From the NCBI GenBank assembly GCA_963693285.1, contig OY848922.1, positions 4,576,923 through 4,640,922 of the forward strand: a stretch of DNA of 64,000 bases, in the 5' to 3' direction. The notes under the pieces are model-generated. The model saw only the letters and a program-made list of their open reading frames with translations, ran no database searches and had not been told where the DNA came from. Position 1 is the stretch's first letter. The number at the start of each line of letters is the position of its first letter. The translations under genes were made by a program, and so were the position numbers. This document shows, in pieces, positions 26,301 to 41,300 of this stretch. Source of the DNA: Xestospongia muta. Its lineage: Eukaryota > Porifera > Demospongiae > Haplosclerida > Petrosiidae.

Positions 26301-29300
26301 ATGATAGATTCACTGTTGCTGTGATGAAGGGCAAATTGATAGTTGGTCATATCCTAAAAGAAATTTCAAAGATATGTTGGTTCTTTCTTCACAAAGGAGG
26401 AACGATTCCCTGTACTGTCAATGACAAAAGGGGAATGTCCTCTATTGAGCAAGGCAGTTTAGAAGTGCCTTGTGAGCTGACTTTTCAATTTCAAACGGAA
26501 CAAAAGACAACGAAACTTTAATGTATAAACTTAAAAAATTGCTAGCCTAACTTATTTCTCATTGCTCAACACGTGATAATAACCTCAATAACCAAAATCT
26601 AAGATGGTGAGATGGGGGTGGGTGCTTATATGAGGAATTGACATTTTTCTTTAAGAACAAAAATATGAGGGTGGGCGCTTACATAGAGGTGGGCGCTTGC
26701 TCAGGGAACGACGGTATATATATATATATACACTCATATATATAATTATATACATATTCTACATGTATAATTATACATATACTCATTATTATAAAATATA
26801 TGACATCACAATATGTTTGTATACTTTAGAAATGTCACAAGTATCTTGTTGGATCTACATAAGTATGATATAATTCAAAGCATGGCATGACACATAATGC
26901 TACTTTACATTGTTTATAATGGTATGTTGTGTTTTTTCTACTATTTTGTTTCTTAAGACTACAGACAATACATTCATGTTGTGACGGCTTTCCACTTGAA
27001 CGAGGTGATATTTTGCCAAGGAAATGATGGTCATGGAGGCATCATCTGGAGGGAGTCGAGGAGAAAATGCAGACGAAGTATGATCAATACCACCTTTGGT
27101 GAGCATTTTTGTTGCTAGCTTTATTCAAAACTGGACATGGCTCATATTCCTTCTGTTTGAGTAGACATTTGATACAGGATGTAGGCATTCACAATAGCTA
27201 AGTCTATCAAGTGGAAGGTTGCTCATTTGTATATACCATTTCACTGTCCTGTAGTTGAAGCTGTAATATGAAAGAAGTTGATCACTTTTATCTACTCCAC
27301 TCATAAATGTATTGTACCTATCAACCATTAGTGGCTTCTCTATATTTTTTCTTCCTGTAGATGACAATCGTGTTCTGTGAGCTTTTGTTACTATACTGCT
27401 ATCGTGGACTGTGCTAACAATGGTTATGAGGCGTTTATCTTTCCATTGCAAGGCAAGTATGCCATTCTTTAAGTTTTATGTTGTTACTATTTCCTTTCTT
27501 CAATCCCTTTCATATCTGTCCAGTTTCTCCTTTACATTTTGTTTTTGATTTCCATTCTAGAGACATACCTTTTCTATCTACAAAGGCTGTACCACACACT
27601 CCCAAACCTTTCAGTTTCATTTCTACAAACAGTGACAGGCTGGTATAATAATTGTCCATGTATATATGGTGTCCTGCTTTCTTTAGTGACCCAAGTAGTC
27701 TCATTACAATAACATGTGTAACAGTTTTGTTCTCTCCAACATCTAACTTATCATCGTTTCCAACAAATTAATACTGCGTTTACACTGATCCCCACCTCAA
27801 ACTCACTTGGCCCTTCCTGTGCGAACACAGGTTGTAGCTCGTATTTACGTTATGAACATTCAAACTCAAAAGTAATTATTGTTATTATTAACTTATGACC
27901 ACACCTCTAAATTCTAAAATGGCTGCCTTGATAAGGAAATCTTTATTAACCTATATGATGATGAACAGATTAAAAAGACTGAAAAAAAGATGCTATAGAG
28001 CGAGACAAGCAAGAAATAAATGAATATTACTCACCTTTGTCATACTATTCCTTGCTATATGAGTGTTTCCTATTATTCGTGGAGAAAAACGACTGTGGTG
28101 TTTACCAAGGTAAGTAATAAAAATATAGGGTATATTCATCTTTCTTAATGATAGATCTGACTACTGGTAGGCATACATTGTAAAGCAGACCTTTACAGAA
28201 GCTGATTGGATGGAAATTTTCGGTTAAGTAGATCAACATTCAGCCACCTATGCCATCTACTATCACCAGTCATACCAAAGCAAAATACCAATATGTGTAC
28301 ATCATTGTCAGTGGAGAAACATGTTGCTGTGATACTGTGGTTTCTGGCAACACCAGGAGAATACAGGACTGCAGTATTGAGTCGTGCTATGTTGAGCTGA
28401 CACGGTAGAGTTTATTGGGCTGGCGTGGTTTATATAGTCCAGTTTGGTATGCGTTTATATGTTGTTCCAACACAGATTGAACTGAGTCGACCCTGGTTAG
28501 ACCTCTCTGGTAAATGCAGTATAAGTAAGTATTATATATGTACAACAGTCAACCTAATATTACTTGTCAATATGTACCTGCATACAGAGTCCAATTGTAA
28601 GTATAACCTGTTTTTGAGTCAGCTAAAGAAAATGCTTTTAGCCCCCATTTGTTTGGTTTTTAGGAATGTACTGAAGAAACCAAATTCTGCCTTTGAGCTA
28701 ACAATGGCCTCATTTATGGAGAGTTCACCTCCAGGGTTATAACTAGCTTGTAAGTTACTAATCAGTGATGTAATAAGGGGATATATCTTATATAATGGAT
28801 CATATCCTGGTTCACCTCTTTGGTTTTGCCCTTTCCTGTCATTTATGTGTAGAAACTTCAAAATTAGGCTGAAACAATCTAATGACATTACACAAGAGAA
28901 GGTGACTGTACTAAATGGCCAGTACTGAGCCCGGTAATCTTCTAACTTGTGGTAGTGGATTGTTCCCATTGTTATTACCAGAGCAAAAAATTGTAGCTTT
29001 TCTGTTGATGTATGCATCTTCTTTTCCCAATAGTTTAGCAAGGTCGGTGTGAAACATCTGGGTGCTCTTCAAAGTGTTGCTGGGCATACAAATTTGTTTT
29101 GTCAACCATTTCTTCTATTATCTCTGGTGTAACAAGTTTGTCAAAAAACTCAATTGGTGTTTTATCTGTCATATCTTCTGTTTCCTTCATATTCTCCAAC
29201 AAACACTTGGATATCATATGCTACACTACTCAGAGAGATATGTTTTGTTGCACTGATTTCAATTTCATCACCATACACTATTTCCATACCATCTACTATT

Positions 29301-32300
29301 TCAGTTTCCACATCAAAATCATTGCTATCATACTATTCATCATTAACTTCAGTTATTTCTATTACATCATTGTCATTGATTACCACTTCATTACCATCAC
29401 TATTGCATTCATCATCATCAGCTTTGTTACACAATCCCATTACTTATATCACTTCATCATCACTGATATAGCCATCAAAGTCACCATCACTAACATCTCC
29501 TGAGGCATTTCCTCCACTTGTAATCATGTCTATCACTTGGTCAGCATTGTATCTAGTCATTGTTCTCACACTTCAGTTATAAATATAAAAAAGATGTTGC
29601 TGTATTCGAATGGTTTACCAAGTAGCAGCCTCTAGAGCATATAAATATGCGCGCCGCGTTTAATTAGCGTGGGCGCAGACCATATAATGATCATCGCGGT
29701 CAAAGGGTTAACTGCAGTTATGAAAATGAAAGATTGATAAAACAGGCTTATTATGATCTCTCTATACTTAATGAATCAAATGAGGCTAAAAAGAATCTAC
29801 ACTATGACTAACAATCAACTATTTCATGGAAAGAAATGTTGGTAGTTTATTATAATTATTGTAGAAGTATAGTTTTAGAAGTTTGTTCAAACTGTTCATG
29901 ATCAGGATAAATATATTCATATAATTAGTAATTATGTTGACAGTAACTTATGTAGTTCATTTGTTGATCTTAGAAGCTTAAGTCACAGAAAGCATTAATA
30001 TATAATAATATGGACATGTAGTATATACATATAAGCAAAAGGATATGAAAAATGTCAAGCAATTGGTTTCATGGAAATAATGGGTATACAATATTTTGTA
30101 TCAATTTTTCTATTAAAAACTTGTAATGTTGTAATTTTTGATAACAAATTTAAGATGATTCTAACACAATATAGCTGCACTTTGTAGCTAAAAACTGGAG
30201 ATGTTGTTATACAAAATAGCTGTAAACATGGAACAGGTAATGTGATAAATGATACTTGCGCATTTCATTTCTACAGATCATGTGAAACTATACATATATA
30301 GAGTTATAACATGATCAAACATTCTAAGGTTGATTTGCTACACTTAACATTCCAAGTACAAGAGTGAAGTGATTATGTCAGTCTTCAAATTAAACAAACA
30401 ATAACAAATAGCATAAAGAGTATTTTCACTGATCTGTAATAACATTTTAATATCATACTTAGCGTGATATTTGTAACTTATGACTACTTGATGCAATCAT
30501 ACAATGATCTTTCATACCTTATCAACAACAGTAATGTCAGCACCATTACTAATTAATATTTTGATGATCTCTGGATGATTAAAGCGAGCTGCATAATGTA
30601 ATGCAGTCAAGCCATCCTGTAACAATAAAACAAAGAAGTAATACATACACAATGTACACTATATAGATCAATTTCAACTCAATGTACTAGTAGTAACACA
30701 ATATATTCATGATGTTAATGATGTAATGTAAACATCCACTATGTGATGTCGTCAATAATTATGGTATAATTATTATATAGTTATATTTATGTATATATAT
30801 CTACTAGATAATTCTAATAATGTGTTTATTATGTGTATGTTATGAATATAATTATCCATTCCTGTCCCACCATAACTTCATTTTGTGTATACTATATAAG
30901 TGTTATATGGGCTGTCCTAAAGGACGTTCTATATCTCTGCCACTCAATCTCAAGTCATCACATAATGATGATGAAACTATATCTTTCCGTAAGTCACTAC
31001 TAGGGAGACGAGACAAGATGGTTGTCCGTGGGAACATAGGTAAATTTTACCTCCAAAATTATTGTAGGGCTAGTGATGTTGTCGATAACAAGACATTGGC
31101 AGTTTTATGTTATAGTTTGTGGTCTGTTAGTGCATATACTAATAAAGAATTTACTAACACCTAGAAGTCCATCTGATTATGTTTTGACTCGATTGTAGAC
31201 TTGGTAAAGGAGCATAGTTGTCCAGTGTTTTTAATTTAATTTAAAGCTACAACAGCCAGGAGAGAGTGGCAACCTTTATAGCTGAGCTGAGACAACTATC
31301 CAAGTTCTGTGAATGTGGGGAGATGTTAGATGACGTGCTAGTCAACGTTTAGTGGGCGGTATTCGACAGCTGAATATTCAATGATGACAGTTGGCTGAAC
31401 CCACCCTAACTCTGAAAGGTGTTCTTGAACTGGTACTTGCAATGTAGTCGGCAGAGAAAAATACAAGAGATTTTCAGTGCTAAAAAGCCTACTTGTTACC
31501 CTTGCTGAGAAAACCACTTGGCACCAATTTTCTGATTTAAAGACTCTGTTTGTCATGACTGCAACAAGAAGGGGCACCTGATCAGATGTTGTAGAAATGC
31601 CCAAAGAGCCCAAACAAGTCAAGTATGAACATTAACAAAGTGGTAGAAGACCCCATAACTCAATTGTATACGTTACCTTTAAGTAAGATGAAACCGTTAA
31701 AGACAGTGGTTAATATTGATGGCAAAGAGGTTGAGATGGAGAATGATACAGGAGTGTTAGTGTCAGTGATGACACACACAGAGTACAAGAGGCTATGTAG
31801 TCCAAAGAGTAGACTCCCATTACATGCAGCAAGAATAAATTGGAGAACATATACCGGATAGACGATTAAAATCTATGGAACTTGTGAAATGATGGTGAAC
31901 CATTAAGGGAATGAAGAGAGATTACCATTAGTTATTGTAGAGTCTGAAGGACCTAATCTACTCAGAAGAGACTGGTTGATGAATCAGGTCCAAATGAAGG
32001 AAGAGTTAACAACACTCATTTCAAGATATTCTGACATTTTTCAGAATGAACTAGGTATCTGATATCAAAGACGTATCTTGCAGGATCGTAGTAGAAAAGA
32101 GAGTCACTAAGATTGTTGTCCACGACCGGTACCATTTGCACTCTGTTCAAAGGTAGATAAGGAACTAGAGAGACTAGAGTCAATGGGAGTACTGGGTAAA
32201 GTGGAAATTGGAGACTGGGCGGCACGAATCTCTCCAGTATTTAAGGATGACAGAAATATTAGAATTTGTGGTGATTATAACATGACCATTAATAAAGCAT

Positions 32301-35300
32301 CAAAAGTGGACCTGTATCCACTCCCGAGAGTGTATGACCTTTTTACAGCGATGTCCAGTGGAGTGTATTTTCAAAGTTAGACTTATCACACGCGTACCTC
32401 CAACTCTAATTAGAGGATTCGTCAAGGCAATTTGTCACAATAAACACACACAGAGGATTCTATAGATACAAAAGGTTACCATTTGGGGTGTCGTCAGCAC
32501 CAGGCATTTTTCAAGAAGCCATGGATAACCTCCTGTAAAGGGATGCCACACGCTGCGACATACATCGATGACACATTGATCTCTGGTAGGTCAGAACAAG
32601 AACATCTTGATAACCTAGAACATGTTCTTAAGAGATTGACAGAAGCGGGAATGCATATAAAGAGGAAGAAGTGTCTGTTCATTGTGACAGAAGTGGATTA
32701 TCCAGGACATTGAATCACAAAAGAAGGTATCAACGGGGAAAAAGGTCAGCACAATCACACATGCACATAGAACCAACAATGTATTTGAGTTGAGATCATA
32801 TTTGGGCATCATCAATTTTTATAGTTAATTCTTAACAAACATTTCTTCTGTTTAGAGTCCCTTATACCAGTTCCTCCATAATCAAGAAGATGGCAGTGGA
32901 GAGATCAAGAAGCCAAGTTGTTAATAGTCACCCTGCCTATTAACTCAATATGACTAGAGTAAACACCTCACCCTTGCATGTGATGCTTCACCATATGGGG
33001 TAGGAGTGGTACTGTCACAATAACGATGGCAATGAAAAAGCCATAGCATACGCTTAACAAAACAGAATCAAAGAATGCTCAGATCGACAAGGAGTCGCTG
33101 GCCATTATTTTGGTATAACAAAATTTCATAAGCTCCTTGTGGGCTGTAAATTCACTATTTATATGGATCATAAGCCTTTAACATATCTTTTTGAAGAGAT
33201 TAAAAGGCATTTCTATGACAGCATCTGCCAGAGTAACCAGATGGGCTTTGCAGTTAAGAGGCTATGAGTATTTTGTTCAGTACAAACCTGGGAAGGAGTT
33301 GGCGAATGCAGATGGAATCAGATGCTGCCTACCATTGTCAGACGTGGGTCAAGAGGATACCATACCAACTGTGCTAATTAATCTGATTGAGTATTTGAAC
33401 TCCACACTAATATCAGTGTCTGAAATCAGTCCCTATCAAAAGTGAGGAAGTTGGCCAGACAATATTGATGGAGATGTAGAATTGAGCTATATGTTAGGCA
33501 TAAATTAGAGCTAAGTTTATTGGACAGCTGCGTCAGTGTCTGAAATCAGTAAATAGACAAACAGAGATAAAACCCTATCAAGAGTGAGGCAGTTGGCCGG
33601 ACAATATTGATGGAGATGTAGAGTTGAGCCATATGTTAGGCATAAATTGGAGGTAAGTCTATTGGACAACTGGATCCTGTTTGGATCTCAAGTGGTGTTC
33701 ACCACATTGCAAGAAGATAGTCTTAGATGAACTTCGTCAATGTCACCCGAGAGTATCAAGAATAAAGGCATTGGCAAGGTCATATGTTTGGTAGCCAAGA
33801 ATAGATGCAGATATTGAAAGGAAGGTGAGAGAGTGTCATGTATGTCAATCTAATAGGAATGTTCCAGTACCAGCATCGCAAGATCCGTTTCACAAGTAGA
33901 GCATTTAAAGAATTTGCCACTGCTAATGGGATCAAGCATATAACAACTACATTTTATCATCCCAGTTCTAATGGAATAGCTGAGGGAGCAGTTAGAACAC
34001 TTAAGGAATATTTGAGAAAACCATCAACTTTACCTTTACACATACGAATATCAAAGTTCTTGTTAACATACAAACTTACACCACATACTGTCACAGGAGA
34101 GGAGCCTTGTAAATTGATGCTTGCTAAAATAATTCATAGCAGTTTAGATTTGGTATGACCAAATTTAAGAGATAATAGAGTCAATAATCAGGTTAAGCAA
34201 AAAGAGTATCATGATCTCTATAGAAAGTCTTGAGAAATACCAGAGGAAGGAGACTGGATTAAGCAATTTGTTGGAAACCAAAAGTGTATTTCAGGGAAAG
34301 TTATGCAAGAGTTATCTTCAACTATGGATATTGTAAGAGATGAACAAGGACAAATGCGTAGACGTCATTAAGATAATCTTAGACCAAATGCTGCAAGACA
34401 CAGCTCTAATGAAACCAGTGTTATTAATAGCGAAGATGATTATGGACATCAAACAGTACTTCATCCCTCAAATGAAACATCTTCAGGAGAAAACAGGAGA
34501 GACTGACAGAAAGAAGAGAAGTCCTTCCAACAGACAAACAACAAATGCTGAAACATCACTAAATGAGACAAATACTGATTCTACAGTCAGAACACTACCA
34601 AGAAGGTCCAAAAGACAAAGAAAACCACTAGACAAATACGCCATTAGCATATCTCGCTAAGAGGAGAGAGATGTAGTGACTGCTTATGAATGTTATTATT
34701 AGTTTATTATTTGGAACTCACAAGAGATTGTAGTATATCACCTAAATCATGTATTATTTTGTAATACAATAAATCTCTACTATTAAAGACATTGTTACGA
34801 TAGTCTATTGCACAATCATCCTATAGCCTTATGGTCTATTGTAAAATTGTCCTATAGTCAAACATTATTAAAGAAATAGCGTCTCTTATCACTATTATCT
34901 CTCATAGCTACTGTATAGCCGTTTTTTCGGGGTGCAAAATTTTCGTGGTTTTCATGCTTGAGAAACAAAATAAGTAATATTTATCCACTAAAGTTAATTA
35001 GATGCAATATGCCACGCCCATTCTTGCGTACACGTGGTTGGACGCACGTTATCATGCTGTTGACCAGTTTCTTTGTTTTATCTAGTAAACATATTAGCTT
35101 CTCACTGTCAATTTCAAACTTCAAAATACATCGAATTTCAAGCCCCCATTGTAGATCAGCTAAGTAGCATTTTGCACCAGTCACTGTACAGTGAATTGCT
35201 CCTCCAGGTTGCAGAAACAAAGAACAGATGGAGATTTTCTTTGAAATGTGACCTACTACACAGTACCTGATTTCAGGACTATAACTGCAGAAATATCATG

Positions 35301-38300
35301 GGTGTTGCCAGTTTCACTCTGGGACTCAAGTTGTTCCCCAAATTTAGCATTCCAGATCACTTTGTACTGGTGGTAGCAACGTATCATGGCTTGAATTTCA
35401 AAGTATGCCATTTGTACGCCACGTGTATAAAGGGCGTGGTTTAAACTAAATCGCTCAGCCACAATATGTTTAGCAGAAATTTTTGACATTCATGAAAATT
35501 TTGACATTCAAAAAAACGCTAGTCGGTAATTAAAAAATTAATAATAACTAAATATCCATCTGATTATCTTTTGATTCAATTGTAGACTTGGTGAAGGAGC
35601 ATTATAGTCCAAAACCATCATTAGTTGTCTAGTGTTTTAAATTTATTTTGAGGCTACCACAGCCAGGAGAGACAGTGGCAACCTTTATAGCTGAGCTGAG
35701 ACAACTATTCAAATTTTGCTAATATGGGGAGATGTTAGATGACATGGTACATGATTTGTTTAATGGGTGGTATTTCGACAGCTGAGTATTCAACGATGAC
35801 TGCTGGCTGAACCCACCCTGACTCTGAAACATGCTCTTGAACTGGTACTTGCAATGTAGTCGGCAAAGAAAGATACAGGAGATATTCAGTGTTAAAAAGT
35901 CTACTTGTTACTATTGTGAAGGAAACCAGTTAGCACCAAGTTGCAGATTTAAAGACTCTGTTTGTCATGTTTGCAACAAGATAGGCCACATAATCAGATG
36001 CTGTAGAAATGCCCAAATGAGGCCAAACAAAGTATAAATTAATATTAATGAGGTGGAGGAAGACCCTATTTCCCAATAGTATATGTTACCCTCAAGTAAG
36101 ACAAAACCATTAAAGACAGTGGTAAATATTGATGGCAAAGAGGTTGAGATGGAGATTGACACAGGAGAGTCAGTGCCAGTGGTGACACACACAGAATACA
36201 AGAGGCTATGCAGCCCAAAGAGTAGGCCACCATTACATGGGGCAAGAATAAAATTGAAGACATATACCGGAGAGATGATTAAAATCTATGGACCTTTTGA
36301 AGTGGTGGTAAACCATCAAGGAGAAGAAGAGAGATTACTATTAGTTATTGTAGAGTCTAAAGGACCTAATCTACTCAGAAAAGACTGGTTGAGCACATGA
36401 TAAATCAGGTCTGAGTGAAGGAAGAGTTAATAACACTCATTTGGAAATACTGTGATTTATTTCAAAATGAACTAGGCACCATCAAAGCTGTAACTGCCAG
36501 CATTGTAGTAAAAGAGAGAGCAACTCCAAGATTTTGTCGTCCATGACTGGTACCATTTGCACTCCGTTCAAAGGTAGATAAGCTTGCTGTTTTAAAAATT
36601 ATTATAATTTTTGTCTCTAATATTATACATTGCATATGTCTTAAGCTACCTTCGAATGTATTAGTGTGAAAGACTTCATAGGATTGTATCATGTCGATGA
36701 TATCAAGATGGACACAATTGTTGCTGTATTAAAAGACATGATTCTTTGATTAAATCTGAACCTATCAATCTGTAGGATCCAGTGTTATGACAGTGCACCC
36801 AATATGAAGAAAGCTGCTGCAAAATTTAAGGCTACTGAGCCCAAAGCCCTTTACCTACACTGCTATGGCAATAGTTTGAACTTGGCTGTGTCAGATACTA
36901 TTAAAATCATCTGGCCAATGTCTGATGCACTTGATCATGCTTTAGAAATTTGTAAGCTTGTCAAATATTCTACAAGAATATGAAAATGAAAGAAGAGTTG
37001 ACTCGACATCTTCCTGGCCTCTGCACATTTTGTCCAACTCGCTGGGCTGTAAGAGGTAACTCATTTTAAAGTATTCATTGAAATTATCTTTCACTTTCTG
37101 CCACATGGGAGGAATTAGTGACTATTGTTCAACATTCTGAAGTAAAAGCTCAAATTAATGGTGTAACCTAGGTTGTGTATTTGAGAGCATATACCGTAGT
37201 TCCACGAGTAAGTACCCATGGGGGCTTGGAGTTCATTTGGAATTTGAAAGTTGTGGGTGCTTACTAGGGAATTTAAAAAGGTTTCTAATAAGTGCCCACG
37301 TATGAATAACTAATTAATTACAATCAGGCATATAAATTTGTCACACCACAGAGTATTTGACATTCTGAATCATCTCACAAAGAATCTGCAGGTATGACTG
37401 ATCTCTAATTTGTAACAGAATCATCTACACGAGACTATCATGTTAACAAGCCAATATTGAGTCCAGATATAGGGGAGACACTTTCAACAAAGAAGGAACA
37501 CAACAATCCTCATAATAGATTCACTGTTGCTGTGATGAAGGGCAAATTGATAGTTGGTCAAATCACAAAAGAAATTTCAAAGATAGTTTGGTTCTTTCTT
37601 CACAAAGGAGGAATGATACCCAGTACAGTCAAGGACAAAAGGAGAAGATCCTCCATTGAGCAAGGCAGTTTAGAAGTGCCTTGTGAGCTGACCTTTTCAA
37701 TTCCAAACGGAACAAAATACAACAAAACTTTAATGTCTGAAATTTGAAAATTGATAGCCTAACTTTTTGTCATTGCTCAATATGTGGGACAAAAATATGA
37801 TGGTGAGCGCATGCATAGAGGTGGGCACTTGTTCTGGGAACAACGGTATATATGTGTGACCTGATTTGTGAAAAGGGACCACTTCTTTCAAACCATTATA
37901 AACCATTTACTATTATATATATATGTGTGTGTGTGTGTGTGTATGTATATATAGTATGATATAACTCAAAGCATGGCATGACACATAACACTACTTTACT
38001 TTTTTTACAATGGTATGTTGTGGTCTTTCTATAATTTTGTTTCTTATGACTACAGACAATACATTCATGTGGTGATGGTTTCCACTTGAACGAGATGGTA
38101 TTTTTCCAAGGAAATGACACTAATGGAGGCATGTATCTGGAGGGAGTCTTGGAGAAGATGCAGATGAAGTAAGATCAATACTGGCTCTGGTGAGTATTTG
38201 TGTTTGTGTTGCTAGCTTTATTCAAAACTGGACATGGCTTATATGCCTTTCTGTTTGAGTAGACATTTGATACAGGATGTAGACATTCACAATAGCTTAG

Positions 38301-41300
38301 TCTATCAAGTGGAAGGTTGCTCATTTGTACCATTTCACTGTCCTGTGGTTTAAGCCATAATATGAAAGAAGTTGATCACTTTTATCTACTCCACCCATAA
38401 AGCTATTGTACCTATCAACCATTAGTGGCTTCTCTACATTTTCTCTTCTTGTAGATGACAATCATGTTCTATGAGTCTTCATTACTATACTTCTATCATG
38501 GACTGTGCTAAGAATGGTTATGAGCCGTTTATCTTTCCATTGCAAGGCAAGTACGCCATTCTATAAGTTTACTGTTCTTATTTTTCCTTTCTTCGATCCC
38601 TTTCATATCTGTCCAGTTTGTCCTTTACATTTTGCTTTTGATTTCCATTCTAGAGGCATACCTTTTCTATCTACAAGGGCTGTACTACACACTCCCAAAC
38701 CTTTCAGCTTCACATCTACAAACAGTGATGGGCTGGTATAATAATTGTCCATGTATATATGGTGTCCTGCTTTCTTTAGTGACCCAAGTAGTCTCATTAC
38801 AATAACATGTGTAACAGTTTTGTTCTCTCCAACATCTAACATATCATCATTTTCTACAAAATAAGTAAGCATTATACATGTACAATAGTCAATCCAATAT
38901 TACTTGATACATACCTGTATACAGAGTCCAATTGTAAGTATAACCTGTTTTTGAGTCAGCTAAAGAAAATTTTTAGCCCCCATTTGTTTGCTTTTAGACA
39001 TGTATTGAAGAAACCAAATTCTGCCCTTGAAGCTACCAATGACCTCATTTATGGAGAGTTCACGTCAAGAATTATATACTAACTTGAAAGTTACTAATAA
39101 GTGATGTAATAAGGGGATGTCTCTTATATAATGGATCATATCCTGGTACACCTTTTTGTTTTTTTGGCTTTCTTGTCATTTATGTATAGAAACTTCAAAA
39201 TTAGGCTGAAATGATCCTTTGACATTACACGAGAGAAGGTGACTGTACTAAAGGCTAGTACTGAGCCCAGTAATCTTCTAATTTGGGGTAGTGGATTGTT
39301 CCAATTATTATTACCAGATTAAAAAATTGTAGCTTTTCTGTTGATGGATGCATCTTTTTTGCAATAGTTTAGGCAAGGTCAGTGTGAAACTTCTGTTTTG
39401 TCTGTTATATCTTCTGTTCCTTCAGATTCTCCAACAAACTCTGGGATATCATATGCTACATTACTCAGAGAGATATGTTTTGTTGCACTGATTTCAATTT
39501 CATCACCATACACTATTTCCATACCATCTACTATTTCGGTTTCCACATCAAAATCATTGCTATCATAGTATTCATCATCTATTATTATTAATGATTATTA
39601 ATAATTTATTATTATAGTATTCACTGATCTGTAATAACATTTTAATATCATACTTAGTGTGATATTTATAACCTATGACTACTTGATACAATCATACAAT
39701 GATCTTTCATACCTTAGTGACAACAGTAATGTCAGCACCATTACTAATTAATATTTTGATGATCTCTGGATGATTATTGATAGCTGCACAATGTAATGCA
39801 GTCCAGCCATTCTGTAACAACAAAACAAAGAAGCAATACATACACAATGTACACTATACAGATCAATTTCAACTCAATGTACTAGTAGTAACACAATACA
39901 TTCATAATGTTAATGATGTAATGTAAACATCTACTATGTGATGTCAATAATTATGGTATAATTATTATATAGTTATATTTATACATATATAATTACTATA
40001 TAATTCTAATTATGTGTTTATTATGTACATGTTATGAACATAATTATCTATTCCTGTCCCACCATAACTTGCTTTTGTGTATACTATATAAGTGTCATAT
40101 GGGTTGTATTAATGAATGTTCTATATCTATTTGACTCGACTTCAAGATATGATGGCTGTCCATGGGAGCATCGGAGAATTCTGCCTCCAACATTATTGTA
40201 GGGCTAATGATGTCTTTGATGATAAAACATTGGCAGTTTTATGTAGTGTTTGTGGTCTTTTCATGCACAAATTAATCAAGTATTTACTAATGCCTAGAAG
40301 ACTGTCTGATTATCTTTTGATTCAATTGTAGACTTGATGAAGGAGCATTATAGTCCAAAATCATCAGTAGGTTGTCCAGTGTTTACAATTTAATTTAAGG
40401 CTACAACAACCAGGAGAGAGAGTGGCTGTTTATAGCTGAGCTGAGACAACTATCCAAATTTTGTGAATATTAGGAGATATGTTAGATTTCGTGCTATGTG
40501 ATCGTTTAGTGGGTGATATTAGACAGCTGAGTATTCAATGATGACTGCTGGCTGAACCCATCCTAACTCTGAAACGTGCTCTTGAACTGGTACTTGCAAT
40601 GTAGTCTGAAGGATACAAGAGATACTTAGTGCTAAAAGGCCTACTTGTTACCGTTGTGGAGGAAACATCTTAGCACCAATTTGCAGATTTAAAAAATATG
40701 TTTGTCATGGCTGCAAAAAGAAGGGGCACCTAATCAGATGTTGGAGAAATGCCCCTAAAAAAAAGGCCAAACAAGTCAAGTACAAACATTAACAAGGTGG
40801 TAGAAGACCCCATTTCTCAATTGTATATGTTTCCCTCAAGTAAGACAAAACCGTTAAAGACAGTGGTTAATATAGATAGCAAAGAGGTTGAGATGGAGAA
40901 AAACACAGGAGCGTTAGTGTCATTGATGACACACACAGAGTACAAGAGGCTATGTAATCAAAAGAGTAGACTCCCATTACATGCAGCAAGAATAAACTGG
41001 AAGACATATACCGGAGAGATGATTAAAGTGATGGTGAACCATCAAGGAGATGAAGAGAGATTACCATTAGTTATTGTAGAGTCCAAAGGACCTAATCTAC
41101 TCAGAAGAGACTGTTTGATGAAGTTGAAACAGGACTTGCACATGATAAATCAGGTCCAAATGAAGGAAGAGTTAATAACACTCATTTCAAGATACTCTTA
41201 TATTTTTCAGAATGAACTAGGTATCTGATATCAAAGCTGTATCTGCCAGGATCATAGCAGAAGAGAGAGCCACTCATAGATTGTTGTCCACAACTGATAC

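Noticed and set aside
29099..29503. Plus-strand frames of 105-134 codons
   Set aside because: Antisense of the acidic N-terminal region of the piggyBac transposase; biased Ser/Ile/Thr composition results from GAT/GAA-rich sense codons.
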